A stretch of DNA of 49,330 nt, taken from positions 1 to 49,330 of the forward strand of contig JBEKHI010000021.1 in the NCBI GenBank assembly GCA_050012355.1, given 5' to 3'. The DNA is from JBEKHI01 sp050012355. Lineage in GTDB: Bacteria > Actinomycetota > Actinomycetes > Streptosporangiales > Streptosporangiaceae. The notes under the pieces were generated by a model. It had not been told where the DNA came from and made no database searches. It worked only from the letters and a program-made list of their open reading frames with translations. The translations under genes and the position numbers were made by a program. This document shows, piece by piece, positions 7,685-17,129 of this stretch (the first letter of the stretch is position 1; each line of letters starts with the position of its first letter).

Positions 7685-8077
7685 TTACTCCTCGAGCGCG
7701 CTCGCGTCGGCCGGCACATCCACCGAATGCTGGCGCAGCGCCTCAAGCGGCACGATCTCCAGCGTCCGCTCATGCGTTGACGCCAGGACCACCGGCGACG
7801 CCACCCCGTCGTGATAGGCCCGCAGCCAGTTCGCCGCGGTCACGCACCAGCGGTCACCGGGCACCAGCCCGGGGAACCGGTACTGCGGCATCGGGGTGGA
7901 CAGATCGTTGCCGATCTGACGCTGGTGCTCGAGGAACTCGGCGGTCACCACCGCGCAGATCGTATGGTTCCCGACGTCCTCCGGCCCGCTCGAGCAGCAT
8001 CCGTCACGATAAAAACCGGTCAGCGGGTCAGTGCCGCATGGCTCCAGTTCGCCGCCTAGCACATTGCGCTCGCCCAT
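7685..8077 (-). CDS. DUF2237 family protein
   Basis: A 130-residue protein of a small, widespread family without assigned function. The sequence NVLGGELEPCGTDPLTGFYRDGCC near the N-terminus and the HTICAVVTAEFLEHQ segment are the family hallmarks; the Cys-rich start suggests metal or cofactor binding. It ends 13 bases from the convergent dehydrogenase gene. I chose ATG 8075-8077; the frame continues upstream only as antisense to the luciferase-like gene. Confidence 0.85.
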   Translation of the reverse strand: MGERNVLGGELEPCGTDPLTGFYRDGCCSSGPEDVGNHTICAVVTAEFLEHQRQIGNDLSTPMPQYRFPGLVPGDRWCVTAANWLRAYHDGVASPVVLASTHERTLEIVPLEALRQHSVDVPADASALEE

Positions 8078-8218
8078 CCATGAAGTATCCCGCACGACCC
8101 CCCGCTCCATGCAAGGCCAGGGGGTACGTGTTAGCGGAATCGATCTACGGGCTTCGGCGTTCTGGCCCTGTGGGGCGCGAGTCAGCCGAGTCCGTTGTCC
8201 CCACGATGAGGAGCAGTC

Positions 8219-9226
8219 ATGAGTGTCCCGTTGTCGATTCTCGATTTGGCGCCGATCGCGCGTGGCCAGAGCGCTACTGACAGTTTCGCGAACAGCGTGG
8301 CGCTGGCCCAGCGGGCCGAGGAGCTGGGCTACCTGCGGGTCTGGTACGCCGAGCACCACAACATGGCCAGCATCGCCTCCTCTGCCACCAGTGTGGTGAT
8401 CGCGCACGTCGGCGCGCAGACCCAGACGATCCGGCTCGGCGCGGGCGGAGTGATGCTGCCTAACCACGCGCCGCTGCTGATCGCGGAGCAGTTCGGGACC
8501 CTGGCCGCCATGTACCCAGGCCGGATCGATCTCGGCCTGGGCCGGGCACCAGGCTCGGATCAAAACACGATGTACGCGCTGCGCCGCGACCCGCGCTCGG
8601 CCGACACCTTCCCGCAGGACGTTATGGAGCTGCAGGGCTATCTCACCGGCAATAGCCGGGTTCCGGGGGTGGACGCGGTCCCCGGTAAGGGCTCGGACGT
8701 CCCGCTGTACATCCTCGGTTCGTCGTTGTTCGGGGCGAGCCTGGCCGCGGCGCTCGGCCTGCCCTATGCCTTCGCCTCCCACTTCGCGCCGGCCGCACTC
8801 GAAGACGCCCTCGCCGTCTACCGACGTGAGTTCCAGCCATCCGATCAGCTGGAACGGCCGTACGCGATCGCGGGAGTCAACGTGATCGCCGCCGACACAG
8901 AGCGCGCCGCCCGGGAGCAGCTCCAGGGAATCCGGCGAGTGCGGGCCATCAGCCTGTACGGGCGCGGGCGCCCTGGCCAGGACACGGAGAACCTGACCGA
9001 CGATCAAGCCGACCAGTTGCTGGCGGCTGGCGTCGGCGCCCAGGTGGACCAGATGCTCACGTACTCCGCAGTCGGCACTCCGACCCAGGTAGGCGACTAC
9101 CTCGGCGGCTTCATCCGCCGTACCGAGGCCGACGAGGTGATCGTCGCCCATCAGTCACCGACCATCGAGGGCCGGCTACGGTCGGTCACGCTGCTGGCCG
9201 AAGCCATGCAGACCGTCCCCGCCTGA
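8219..9226 (+). CDS. LLM class flavin-dependent oxidoreductase (alkanal monooxygenase-like)
   Basis: A 335-residue luciferase-like TIM-barrel protein using FMN or F420. The N-terminal SVPLSILDLAPI, the WYAEHHNMASIASSATSVV motif and PGRIDLGLGRAPGSD are typical of the MsnO8-like subgroup of LLM oxidoreductases. Substrate unknown. The start has a strong binding site (GAGGAGC) seven bases before ATG 8219. Monocistronic; a short inverted repeat follows at 9258-9294. Confidence 0.9.
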   Translation: MSVPLSILDLAPIARGQSATDSFANSVALAQRAEELGYLRVWYAEHHNMASIASSATSVVIAHVGAQTQTIRLGAGGVMLPNHAPLLIAEQFGTLAAMYPGRIDLGLGRAPGSDQNTMYALRRDPRSADTFPQDVMELQGYLTGNSRVPGVDAVPGKGSDVPLYILGSSLFGASLAAALGLPYAFASHFAPAALEDALAVYRREFQPSDQLERPYAIAGVNVIAADTERAAREQLQGIRRVRAISLYGRGRPGQDTENLTDDQADQLLAAGVGAQVDQMLTYSAVGTPTQVGDYLGGFIRRTEADEVIVAHQSPTIEGRLRSVTLLAEAMQTVPA

Positions 9227-9257
9227 CCCAGGAAGCACAGGAGACCCAGCCGCCCCC

Positions 9258-9294
9258 GATACCGGCTGCCCCAGTAGGCCCGAGGACCGGTATC
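9258..9294 (+). terminator. Possible terminator hairpin after the LLM gene
   Basis: GATACCGG (9258-9265) pairs perfectly with CCGGTATC (9287-9294) across a 21-nt loop, 32 bases after the stop codon. No U-tract is present, so the assignment is tentative. Confidence 0.35.
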
Positions 9295-9362
9295 CGCCTC
9301 CCCCGACGGGCACAACCTCGTGACCTAAGTTACCCATGTGACTGATGGGGTCTTCTACAGCG

Positions 9363-9414
9363 CCGTCGATGGGCCATTGCTGGGGTTATAGGCCCAGCGG
9401 TGGGACATCCATGG
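9363..9414. repeat. Dispersed palindromic element, copy a (convergent gene ends)
   Basis: Arms of about 20-22 nt around a 10-nt loop (GGTTATAGGC, 9383-9392). The right arm contains CAGCGGTGGGACATCCATGG; 16 of 22 arm positions pair. Same architecture as the copies at 26979, 28592 and 39628. It sits between the 3' ends of the LLM gene and the convergent membrane-protein gene. Confidence 0.75.
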
Positions 9415-9464
9415 GGTCGGCAGGGCGCCCGCAGGCCGGCCGGCGCGGGGGGGTGCCGGGCGGG

Positions 9465-9977
9465 TCAGGTTAGGGCGGTGGTCATTACTGCTAGGACGAA
9501 GGTGGCGATGGCGGCTAGGCCGTGGGCTACTGGGATGATGGCGGTTAGGTTGAGGCGGGAACTGGTGGATCCGGGGAATGGGTCGGTTAGGAACTGCTCG
9601 ATCATCTCGTCGGTGAGGGTGAAGCCCGCGTCGGCAGGCGGCGGCGGGCGGCTGGCGGGGGCTGGCGGCGGTTCCTCCGAGACGGAGACACCCGTATAGG
9701 GCGTCCACAAAGTGACCGTGCAGATGCCGAGGGCGATGACGGCGGTCAGGATGGCGACGGCCGTCCAGCACAGCGCGCGGGCACCTGAGAACGTGTAGCC
9801 GATCCACACGGCGAGGCCGGTGAGCGCCAAGCCCATGTGACCGAAGATCAGTTGCGGTGGCAGCCCTCCGGCGCGAGCGCGTTCCCGCCGCAGTCCCCCG
9901 CTGGCCAGCCAGGACCGCAGCATGAAGCCACCCAGGCTCGCGGTCAGCGCCCAGCAGACGAGCGTCGCGATGCGCAT
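9465..9977 (-). CDS. Predicted four-helix membrane protein, unknown function
   Basis: A 170-residue integral membrane protein I do not recognise. Hydrophobic segments are at about residues 3-24 (ATLVCWALTASLGGFML), 44-64, 68-90 and 148-167, with a Pro-rich soluble loop (SEEPPPAPASRPPPPADAG) between the third and fourth. Start ATG 9975-9977. It diverges from the PadR gene across a short shared regulatory region. Confidence 0.7.
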   Translation of the reverse strand: MRIATLVCWALTASLGGFMLRSWLASGGLRRERARAGGLPPQLIFGHMGLALTGLAVWIGYTFSGARALCWTAVAILTAVIALGICTVTLWTPYTGVSVSEEPPPAPASRPPPPADAGFTLTDEMIEQFLTDPFPGSTSSRLNLTAIIPVAHGLAAIATFVLAVMTTALT

Positions 9978-10001
9978 GGACCATCATAGGCGTGCGTTTG
10001 G

Positions 10002-10033
10002 TAGTCCAGCATTACCTATGTCACACTGGACTA
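10002..10033. promoter_or_regulatory. Inverted repeat, probable PadR operator
   Basis: TAGTCCAG (10002-10009) and CTGGACTA (10026-10033) are perfect inverted repeats 16 bases apart. They end directly before the PadR GTG start and lie in the 56-base gap between divergent genes. The position suits autoregulation and control of both promoters. Confidence 0.55.
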
Positions 10034-10540
10034 GTGTCTTACGTCGAGATCTTGGTTCTGCGACATCTGAGCGCCCGCCCGGCCCACGGATATGAGCTGC
10101 GCAAACGGGTCGAGCAGACCGCGGGGGTGACGCTGCACAACAACTCGCTGTACCCGGCTCTCAAGCGGTTCGAAGAGGCGGGCGCGGTCAGCAGGACGTC
10201 CGAGCCGTCAGAGAACGGCCGCCCGCCCCGGCAGGTCTACGCGCTCACCCCGGTCGGTCGCGAGCTGCTGCACGACATGCTCGCCGACCTGCCGCCGGAC
10301 GCCGCCCGCGACGACAATGAGTTCCTTGCCCGGGTCGGCCAGTTCTCGCTGCTGTCCGCACCGGAACGACTCGCCGTACTCGATGCTCGCGAACTGGCCC
10401 AGAACGCCGCACTCCAGCACTTCCGGAACATGCACTCGCTCGCCGGGGACGAGCCCTGGGGGCAGGTCGCCACCGCGGAACTGATCCGGCGCACCGAGGC
10501 GGAGCTCGCTTGGATCGCCGAGCTCAGGGAAAAGGCGTGA
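10034..10540 (+). CDS. PadR-family transcriptional regulator
   Basis: A 168-residue PadR-like repressor. The winged helix is seen in ILVLRHLSARPAHGYELRKRVEQ, NNSLYPALKRFEEAGAVSRT and RQVYALTPVGRELL, followed by a C-terminal helical dimerisation arm ending in Trp-rich AELAWIAEL. I chose GTG 10034, which gives the standard family N-terminus; a GTG upstream at 9992 would read through the inverted repeat. The stop overlaps the start of the MFS transporter (GTGA), so this is probably the local regulator of that exporter. Confidence 0.88.
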   Translation: MSYVEILVLRHLSARPAHGYELRKRVEQTAGVTLHNNSLYPALKRFEEAGAVSRTSEPSENGRPPRQVYALTPVGRELLHDMLADLPPDAARDDNEFLARVGQFSLLSAPERLAVLDARELAQNAALQHFRNMHSLAGDEPWGQVATAELIRRTEAELAWIAELREKA

Positions 10541-11892
10541 CGGCGACCGCGACCAGGCCCGCCCGAGCCGGGATCGTTACCCAGTACGGCATGCTGGCCG
10601 GGCCACTGCTGTCCATGATGGATTCCTCGATCGTCAACGTGGCGGTCGTGCCGATCTCCCGCGGCCTGCACACGAGCCTGTCCACCGCGCAGTGGACGGT
10701 CAGCGGGTACATGCTGGCGCTCGGTACCGGGCTGGCGGGTACGGCGTGGCTGGCGCGGCGTTTTGGCACCATTCCGGTGTACCGGGCCAGCCTGATCGCG
10801 TTCACGGTGGCCTCGGCCGCCTGCGCGTTCGCACCGGACGCCGACGGCCTGGTCGCCGCCCGGATCCTGCAGGGCCTGGTCGCGGCGCCGCTGGTACCGC
10901 TGGCCATGTCGATGCTGCTCGGCGAGGGCGGCAAGGCGAAATCCATCCCCGCCATCGCCGGGATCCTGCTGTTCGCCGGACCAGCGCTCGGGCCCGCGGT
11001 CGGCGGCGCGCTCATCGGGGCCGCCGGATGGCGAACGATCTTCGCGGTGAACCTGCCGCTCGGGGCGCTGGCCGCCGTCGCGGCGTGGCGGCTTCCCGAC
11101 GGGGATGGAGTGCGTCGTTATGGTGAAAAATTTGATGTTACGGGGCTGGTGATGCTGGCAGGCGGGCTGGGGGTGCTGCTGTACGGGGTTACGGAGCATG
11201 CTTGGCTGGTCGCGGTGGCGGGGGCGGCGCTGCTGGCTGGGTACGGCTGGCACGCGGCGCGGACGTCCAGCCCGGCGCTCGATCTTTCGCTGGCTCGGCG
11301 GCCGGTGGCGGCGCTGTCCATGGGATTGTGCGCGATGGCGTCGGTGGTGACCTGGGCGGCGGTGTTCCTGCTGCCGGTGTTCGCTCAGCAGGTCCAGGGG
11401 CACAGCGCGCTGGCGGCGGGGGTCGCGATGGCGCCGCAGGGCATCGTGACCGGGCTGTCGACCGCGCTGTTGCGAAATGTGAAGCTTCCCGTGCGACTGA
11501 CGGTGGTCTGCGGGTTCGCGGTGCTCGCGGCGGCGTCGCTTGGCATCCTTGCGATCGGGGTGCGGACGCCGTTGTGGGTGATCGCGGTGATTCTCGCGGT
11601 GCGCTCGGTATCGATCGGGGCCGTCGTCAACCCGTTGCTGACCGCGTTGACCGACCGGGTCGACCCCGGGCGGATGGCCGACGCGTCCACGCTGTTCAAC
11701 GTGGCTCAGCGGATCGCCGGCTCGTTCGGGATCGGGCTGCTCGCCGCGCTCTACACGGACCTGGCTTTGTCCTCAGGACCGGTACGCGCGTTGCACGTCA
11801 CCGGGCTGGTGATCGCCGGGATCGCGGCCTGCGGCGGGCTGGCGGCCGGGTTCCTGCCCGGTCATTCCACGGCGCGAGCGACGAGCGCGTAA
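10537..11892 (+). CDS. MFS transporter, DHA2 (EmrB/QacA-like) drug exporter
   Basis: A 451-residue multi-spanning transporter with proton-driven efflux as the likely activity. The MFS motif region is GTAWLARRFGTIPVYRASL, and motif C of antiporters appears as GPALGPAVGGALIGAAGWRTIFAVNLPLG. At least 12 hydrophobic helices are visible. The GTG start at 10537 overlaps the PadR stop and has AGGGAAAAGG upstream. Control by the coupled PadR protein, with a toxic compound as inducer, is the usual arrangement. The last 31 bases overlap the convergent methyltransferase gene. Confidence 0.9.
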   Translation: MTATATRPARAGIVTQYGMLAGPLLSMMDSSIVNVAVVPISRGLHTSLSTAQWTVSGYMLALGTGLAGTAWLARRFGTIPVYRASLIAFTVASAACAFAPDADGLVAARILQGLVAAPLVPLAMSMLLGEGGKAKSIPAIAGILLFAGPALGPAVGGALIGAAGWRTIFAVNLPLGALAAVAAWRLPDGDGVRRYGEKFDVTGLVMLAGGLGVLLYGVTEHAWLVAVAGAALLAGYGWHAARTSSPALDLSLARRPVAALSMGLCAMASVVTWAAVFLLPVFAQQVQGHSALAAGVAMAPQGIVTGLSTALLRNVKLPVRLTVVCGFAVLAAASLGILAIGVRTPLWVIAVILAVRSVSIGAVVNPLLTALTDRVDPGRMADASTLFNVAQRIAGSFGIGLLAALYTDLALSSGPVRALHVTGLVIAGIAACGGLAAGFLPGHSTARATSA

Positions 11893-12671
11893 TAGTAGCA
11901 ATCGCTCGGCCGGTCCATCTGCGGGTCATCGGGCCCTGGACGCCATTCCGGTGTCCAGACCAGGCCGGGCTCGATCAGTTCCATCCCGTCGACCAGCGAC
12001 CGCACGTGCTCACGGGTACGCACGTGCATCGTGGTGGTCGCCTGCCGGTAAACATTCGCCGCGTCCTGGACGTTCGGCGCGGCATCAGCGGTGCCGTGGG
12101 TGAGCGCGACATAGCTACCCGCGGGGAATGGGGCCAGCAGCCGCCGGATAATCGCGCCCGGATCGTCATCATCGCGCAGGAAATGCAGCATTGAGACGAA
12201 CATGAGCCCGACCGGCTGATCGAAATCGATCAGCTCGTGCAATTCCTTATCGTCGAGAATCGCCTCGGGCTCACGCATGTCGCGGGCGATGATGACGACG
12301 TTATCCACGGCGTCGAGCATGTCCCTGGCGTGCGCGAGCACCACCGGGTCGTGATCGACGTACACCACGCGAGACGCGGGATTAGCGGCGTGCGCGACTT
12401 CGTGGACGTTCGCCTGGGTGGGCAGGCCGGGACCGATATCGATCAGTTGCGTCACACCGGCCTCGGCCACCAGGTAACGCACCGAACGGCGCACGAAAGC
12501 CCGGTTGACCTGTGCGGCAACCCGAATGCCCGGCAAGATGTCCGCTATCACGTCACCGGCTTTGCGGTCGGCCGGGTAATTGTCCTTCCCGCCGAGAAAA
12601 TAGTCGTAGATGCGGGCCGAGCTTGGCACGTCAGGCCGAAATGACGTTTCCCAGTCGCTTTCCTGCACCAT
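11862..12671 (-). CDS. SAM-dependent methyltransferase, SAV_2177 (DUF574) family
   Basis: A 269-residue actinomycete-specific methyltransferase-fold protein. Family signatures are PSSARIYDYFLGGKDNY at the N-terminus, LIDIGPGLPTQANVHEVA (SAM motif I equivalent) and VVYVDHDPVVLAHAR (motif II). Substrate is unknown; many paralogues occur per genome in Streptomyces and relatives. ATG 12669-12671 is chosen; the frame continues upstream only as antisense sequence. Its 3' end overlaps the MFS gene. Confidence 0.9.
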   Translation of the reverse strand: MVQESDWETSFRPDVPSSARIYDYFLGGKDNYPADRKAGDVIADILPGIRVAAQVNRAFVRRSVRYLVAEAGVTQLIDIGPGLPTQANVHEVAHAANPASRVVYVDHDPVVLAHARDMLDAVDNVVIIARDMREPEAILDDKELHELIDFDQPVGLMFVSMLHFLRDDDDPGAIIRRLLAPFPAGSYVALTHGTADAAPNVQDAANVYRQATTTMHVRTREHVRSLVDGMELIEPGLVWTPEWRPGPDDPQMDRPSDCYYYALVARAVE

Positions 12672-12757
12672 CTGACCATCATCTCGCCGTCCGCTAGCAC
12701 TACGCAACCGATTGCGCGGTGCCAGTCCCTCGAGGTTAACGGCAGATTCAGGAGAGG

Positions 12758-13840
12758 CTAGGCAAGCTGTACGTCGTGTTCTGACGTCGCCGGGCGTGGT
12801 GCCCGCCGGCGCTGCCGCAGGTAGGCCGCCAGCAGGGTCACGATGGCACCCCCGACGATCCACGCGCAGATCACGATCAGGTGGCCCAGGATGCCGTTGC
12901 CATTGAAGTAGGTGAGGCGGCGGACAGAGTCGGTGCCCGCGCCGTTTGGCAGCCAGTAGGCGATCGTCCGCCAGAACGTCGGGAGCATCGGCCACTGGTA
13001 CGCGCCGGTGGCGCTCGGGTTGCCCAGGATGACGAATACCAGCACGGTCGCCCCGATCCCGATGTAGCCGAACAGGATCTGGAACGCCATCGTGACCGTC
13101 GCGGCGGACGCGACCAGCAGCGCCCCCAGCCACCAGAGCGCGACGAAATGACCGGTCATCGCGCCGAGAAGCTGGTCAACGACGAGCGCGCCGCCGAGCC
13201 CGCTGACGATCGAATACGGGATCACCGCCCCCAGCCGCCAGCGGGCGCGGCGGAGTGTCGCGGGACGCGAGCCCTTCGCCACGCCGAGCAGCGAGGCGAC
13301 CAGGTAACCACCGATCATCCAGCCGATGACCAGGTAAAACCCGGTTAGCCCGTGGTAATCGCCGCCTTGCAGCGGCACGATGTCGGTGACGGTGAGCTCG
13401 CGGTGCTCGGCCGCTTCCACCTCGGTGAAGACCTGGGTCGCGGCGGTGACCGCCGAGGTGCCCAGCGCGCTCGCGGTGAGCAGCGTGTCGCGGGTGCCGT
13501 CGACGTTGACGACGAGCGCGGCGTAGTCGGTGCCGTCGCGCAGCCGCTGCCGGGCCTGCGCCTCGGTGCTCACGGCGGTTGCCTGGAGCGGCTCGTTCGC
13601 GAGCCCGTTGAGGCGGCTGGCCGTCGCTGACGCTCCGGGTCCGGTGACCGCGACCGCGATCCGGTGCGGGCTCGGGTTGTGGAACGCGGCGGCATAGGAC
13701 CAGATGAAGGCAAGCTGGAGAAGGAGCACGCCGATGACGAGCAGCACCGTGCGCGGCTCCACCGCGTCACGGAAATCGGCCCAGTAGCCAACTGGCTGCT
13801 CTATTTTCTCGTGCTTCCCACGGAATTCTTCCTGACTCAT
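12758..13840 (-). CDS. Membrane protein with YhgE/ABC-2-like topology
   Basis: A 360-residue membrane protein. It has one N-terminal transmembrane helix (about residues 32-52), an extracytoplasmic domain of about 115 residues, then five or six helices from about residue 167 to 340 and a basic C-terminal tail. This topology is that of YhgE/Pip and DUF3533-like proteins and of ABC-2 permeases; no ATPase partner lies next to it. The start at 13840 is preceded by GGGGGGA. Function not assigned. It diverges from glutathione peroxidase. Confidence 0.75.
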   Translation of the reverse strand: MSQEEFRGKHEKIEQPVGYWADFRDAVEPRTVLLVIGVLLLQLAFIWSYAAAFHNPSPHRIAVAVTGPGASATASRLNGLANEPLQATAVSTEAQARQRLRDGTDYAALVVNVDGTRDTLLTASALGTSAVTAATQVFTEVEAAEHRELTVTDIVPLQGGDYHGLTGFYLVIGWMIGGYLVASLLGVAKGSRPATLRRARWRLGAVIPYSIVSGLGGALVVDQLLGAMTGHFVALWWLGALLVASAATVTMAFQILFGYIGIGATVLVFVILGNPSATGAYQWPMLPTFWRTIAYWLPNGAGTDSVRRLTYFNGNGILGHLIVICAWIVGGAIVTLLAAYLRQRRRAPRPATSEHDVQLA

Positions 13841-13895
13841 CTGTCCCCCCGTTCCCGGTCATTTACCCGACTCGCGCCTGGAGTAACTTGGGCGG

Positions 13896-14384
<489 letters not shown>

Positions 14385-14387
14385 TTC

Positions 14388-14448
14388 TTTTGCTGGTGGG
14401 TGCTGCATTGCCCAGCCAAGAGTCGCAGTAGTGCAGCACTCACCAGGG
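14388..14448. repeat. 61-bp hairpin repeat, copy B
   Basis: CTGGTGGGTGCTGCA pairs with TGCAGCACTCACCAG (15 positions, one G-U type mismatch) around a loop of about 25 nt. Aligns without gaps to 4822-4882. It starts four bases past the glutathione peroxidase stop, the place expected for a terminator, although no U-tract follows. Confidence 0.75.
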
Positions 14449-14541
14449 AAAACTGGCGGCTCCTGCCGCTCGCCAGATTGGTACATATACGGAGCAAAGC
14501 GGCGTATTCCAGAATCATGTGCGATCAACACGGCGAAGCGT

Positions 14542-15516
14542 ATGGTGGCAAATGTGACCGAGACTCTGACCGAGACTGATCTCGAAACTCACCGTCGCGA
14601 GCTGACCGGTTACTGCTACCGGATGCTTGGCTCGGCGTTCGAGGCGGACGACGCCGTCCAGGAGACGTTCCTGCGCGCCTGGCGCGCGGCCGACTCATTC
14701 GAGGGCCGGGCCAGTGTCCGGTCCTGGCTGTACCGGATCGCCACCAACATCTGCCTGGACATGCTGCGCAGCCGCCAGCGCCGCGCGCTGCCGATGGATC
14801 TCGGCCCCGCTTCCCCGCCGAAGGAGTCGCTGCTCGGCGGTTTCCTCCCCGAGGAAATGTGGGTGACCCCCATTCCGGACGCCAGCGTGCTGCCGGAACA
14901 CGGCGACCCGGCGGAGATCGCGGTCGCCCGGGACAGCATCCGCCTCGCGTTCGTGACCGCGCTGCAGCATCTGCCGCCGAAGCAGCGGGCCGCCCTGATC
15001 TTGTGCGAGGTGCTGCGCTGGCCCGCCACCGACGCCGCGAGCATGCTGGAGACCTCGGTCGCGTCGGTGAACTCGGCGCTGCAGCGCGCTCGCGCGACGC
15101 TGGCCGCTCTGCCGTCGGAGTCCCGGCCCGCCGAGGTCGACAGCGGGCAGCAGGAACTGCTCGCCCGGTACGTGGACGCGTTCCAGCGTTACGACATGGA
15201 CGCGCTGGTCAAGCTGATGCACGAGGACGCGGTCATGACCATGCCGCCGTTCGGCATCTGGATCCGCGGCGCGCAGGACATCGTCTCCTGGTTCCAGGAG
15301 CCGACGCCCAGCCTGTGCGCCAACTCGCTGCTGGTGCCCGTCCAGGCCAACGGCGTCCTGGCCTGGGGCCAGTACAAGCCCGACCCAGCCGGCGGCCGGT
15401 CACCGTGGGGACTGCAGGTGCACGAGGCGTCGAACGGTAAATTCAGCCGGCTCACCTTCTTCATCAACTCGCCGACTGTCTTCCCGTTGTTCGGCTTGCC
15501 TCTGCACCTGGATTAG
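14542..15516 (+). CDS. ECF sigma factor with C-terminal SnoaL-like domain (SigX5/SigG type)
   Basis: A 324-residue RNA polymerase sigma factor. Region 2 is at about 15-80 (GYCYRMLGSAFEADDAVQETFLRAWR, with WLYRIATNICLDMLRSR), region 4 at about 145-195 (LPPKQRAALILCEVLRWPATDAASMLETSVASVNSALQRAR), and a SnoaL-like domain at about 215-320. In such ECF groups the tail domain replaces a separate anti-sigma factor as regulator. ATG 14542 is chosen; GTG 14554 is possible. No anti-sigma gene is adjacent. Targets unknown. Confidence 0.88.
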   Translation: MVANVTETLTETDLETHRRELTGYCYRMLGSAFEADDAVQETFLRAWRAADSFEGRASVRSWLYRIATNICLDMLRSRQRRALPMDLGPASPPKESLLGGFLPEEMWVTPIPDASVLPEHGDPAEIAVARDSIRLAFVTALQHLPPKQRAALILCEVLRWPATDAASMLETSVASVNSALQRARATLAALPSESRPAEVDSGQQELLARYVDAFQRYDMDALVKLMHEDAVMTMPPFGIWIRGAQDIVSWFQEPTPSLCANSLLVPVQANGVLAWGQYKPDPAGGRSPWGLQVHEASNGKFSRLTFFINSPTVFPLFGLPLHLD

Positions 15517-15546
15517 CCGCTCGCTACTGCTGGAATAAACGGTCCC

Positions 15547-16449
15547 ATGAAAGCTGTCGCGATTCGGGGCTTCGATGGACCACCGGAAATAACCAATATT
15601 TCAGTACCAGTACCGCAGCAGGACGAGATCCTTATCCAGGTCGAGGCCTCCTCGGTGAACGGGTTTGACCTGGTCGTCGCCTCCGGGCAGGCCCAGTCGA
15701 TGATGGAGTACCGGTTCCCGGTCGTGCTCGGCCGGGATTTCGCCGGGACGGTCGTCGCGAGTGAGCACGGCGAGTTCATGGTCGGCGACCGGGTATTCGG
15801 CATGATCACCGCGGACTACCTGCGCGATGGCGGTTTCGCCGAGTATGTCGCGGTGAGCGGATCCTTCGGCGTAACCCGGATACCGGACGATATGCCCATA
15901 CCGGCGGCCGGGGCCCTCGCGCTCGCCGGGACGACGGCCTTGGACTGCGTGTCCGCGATCGCTCCGCTGCCGCGGCACACCGTGCTGGTCTCCGGCGCGA
16001 CCGGTGGCGTCGGCGCGCTCGCTACCCAGCTCATCACCGCCCGCGGCGCGACCGTGATCGCGACAGCCCGCCCCGTCGCGGAGGAAGAATTCGTCCGCGC
16101 CATGGGCGCCACCGACGTCGTCGATTACACCGGCGACATCGCGCTAAGCGGGGTCGACTCGGTGATCCATCTGGCTGGCGACCCGTCCGCGCTTGGCGAC
16201 CTGGTGAAGCGTAACGGCAGCTTCGCGTCAACCCGCGGGGTCAGCAGTATCGGCCGAAGCGACGTCACTGTCACCACGATCTCCGCTACCCCCACCCGGG
16301 ACATGCTAGACCAGCTGGCCGAGGCGGTAACCGAGTCCAGCCTGCTAGTTCCGATCACGCGTACGTACCCGCTGGACGAAGCACTCAAGGCGCTGGAGGA
16401 CTTCGCGGGCGGCTCGCTCGGCAAGCTCGCTATCAGCGTTGGGGTTTAA
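15547..16449 (+). CDS. NADP-dependent oxidoreductase, quinone-oxidoreductase-like (MDR family)
   Basis: A 300-residue zinc-independent medium-chain reductase. The N-terminal GroES-like domain (residues 1-110) is followed by a Rossmann domain with TVLVSGATGGVGALATQLITARGATVIAT. No structural or catalytic zinc cysteines are seen. The probable reaction is NADPH-dependent reduction of a quinone or enone. It lies 30 bases after the sigma factor stop and may be cotranscribed with it. The last 17 bases overlap the convergent membrane-protein gene. Confidence 0.87.
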   Translation: MKAVAIRGFDGPPEITNISVPVPQQDEILIQVEASSVNGFDLVVASGQAQSMMEYRFPVVLGRDFAGTVVASEHGEFMVGDRVFGMITADYLRDGGFAEYVAVSGSFGVTRIPDDMPIPAAGALALAGTTALDCVSAIAPLPRHTVLVSGATGGVGALATQLITARGATVIATARPVAEEEFVRAMGATDVVDYTGDIALSGVDSVIHLAGDPSALGDLVKRNGSFASTRGVSSIGRSDVTVTTISATPTRDMLDQLAEAVTESSLLVPITRTYPLDEALKALEDFAGGSLGKLAISVGV

Positions 16450-16915
16450 AGAACTGGGACGACTCGCGGCGCCACAGGTAGAAGACCGCGCCGAGCCCGA
16501 TCAGCCAGACAAGCAGCGGGTAAATCTTGACGGTGGCCGCGTCCGGCCTGACCAGGTTCAGCAGGAACGAAATCGTATCGATCCCGAAGAACACCGTGCC
16601 CGTGATCCGCGCCCCGTTGCTCCCCCGCGAGCAAGCCCGCGCAATTATCAGCCAGATCGCGATTCCGATCAGGCCGGTCACGATGGCGAAGACAAAGGCA
16701 ACATGCGTGGCGCTGGTCACCTGCGTGGGTGTCAGGTTCGGGTCGGCTTTGTGGATCGCGCTCTTCGAGACGCCCATAGTCAGCCCGATAATCAGGCCGA
16801 TCAGGCTGGCGACCGCGCCCGCGTACATCAATCGGACGGCATTTGTCACCGATTGCGGCACCGGCGGTCGCTCCGTCGATACCGAACTGTCGCCGCCACG
16901 ATACGGCTGATACAT
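16433..16915 (-). CDS. Four-helix membrane protein, unknown function
   Basis: A 160-residue protein with hydrophobic segments at about residues 25-48, 69-92, 104-122 and 128-148, and a short basic C-terminus (WRRESSQFFKPQR). Such small four-helix proteins are common in actinomycetes; I do not recognise a named family. Start ATG 16913-16915. Convergent overlap with the upstream oxidoreductase. Confidence 0.72.
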   Translation of the reverse strand: MYQPYRGGDSSVSTERPPVPQSVTNAVRLMYAGAVASLIGLIIGLTMGVSKSAIHKADPNLTPTQVTSATHVAFVFAIVTGLIGIAIWLIIARACSRGSNGARITGTVFFGIDTISFLLNLVRPDAATVKIYPLLVWLIGLGAVFYLWRRESSQFFKPQR

Positions 16916-17129
16916 GGTTCCCCCAGGGGCTTTTGGGCATTAGGGTACGCGCAGACCGGCCTATTGGCCAGTGCCGTTCAACCGCGCTGAAGCATCCTCT
17001 TGGGCGAGTCGCCGTAGCGCGATGAGCATCCTCTCATACAAGACAATGCCGATGACGGCGGACTCAGCCAACACAAGGCGGTCGGTCGCGGCGCAATCGG
17101 CCGACGCGACCCCCGCCACCTCTCGTCCG

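Noticed and set aside
16916..17129. The repeated word AGCATCCTCT in the gap before the ThuA gene
   Set aside because: Only two short copies without flanking symmetry or link to a gene start; not distinguishable from chance.
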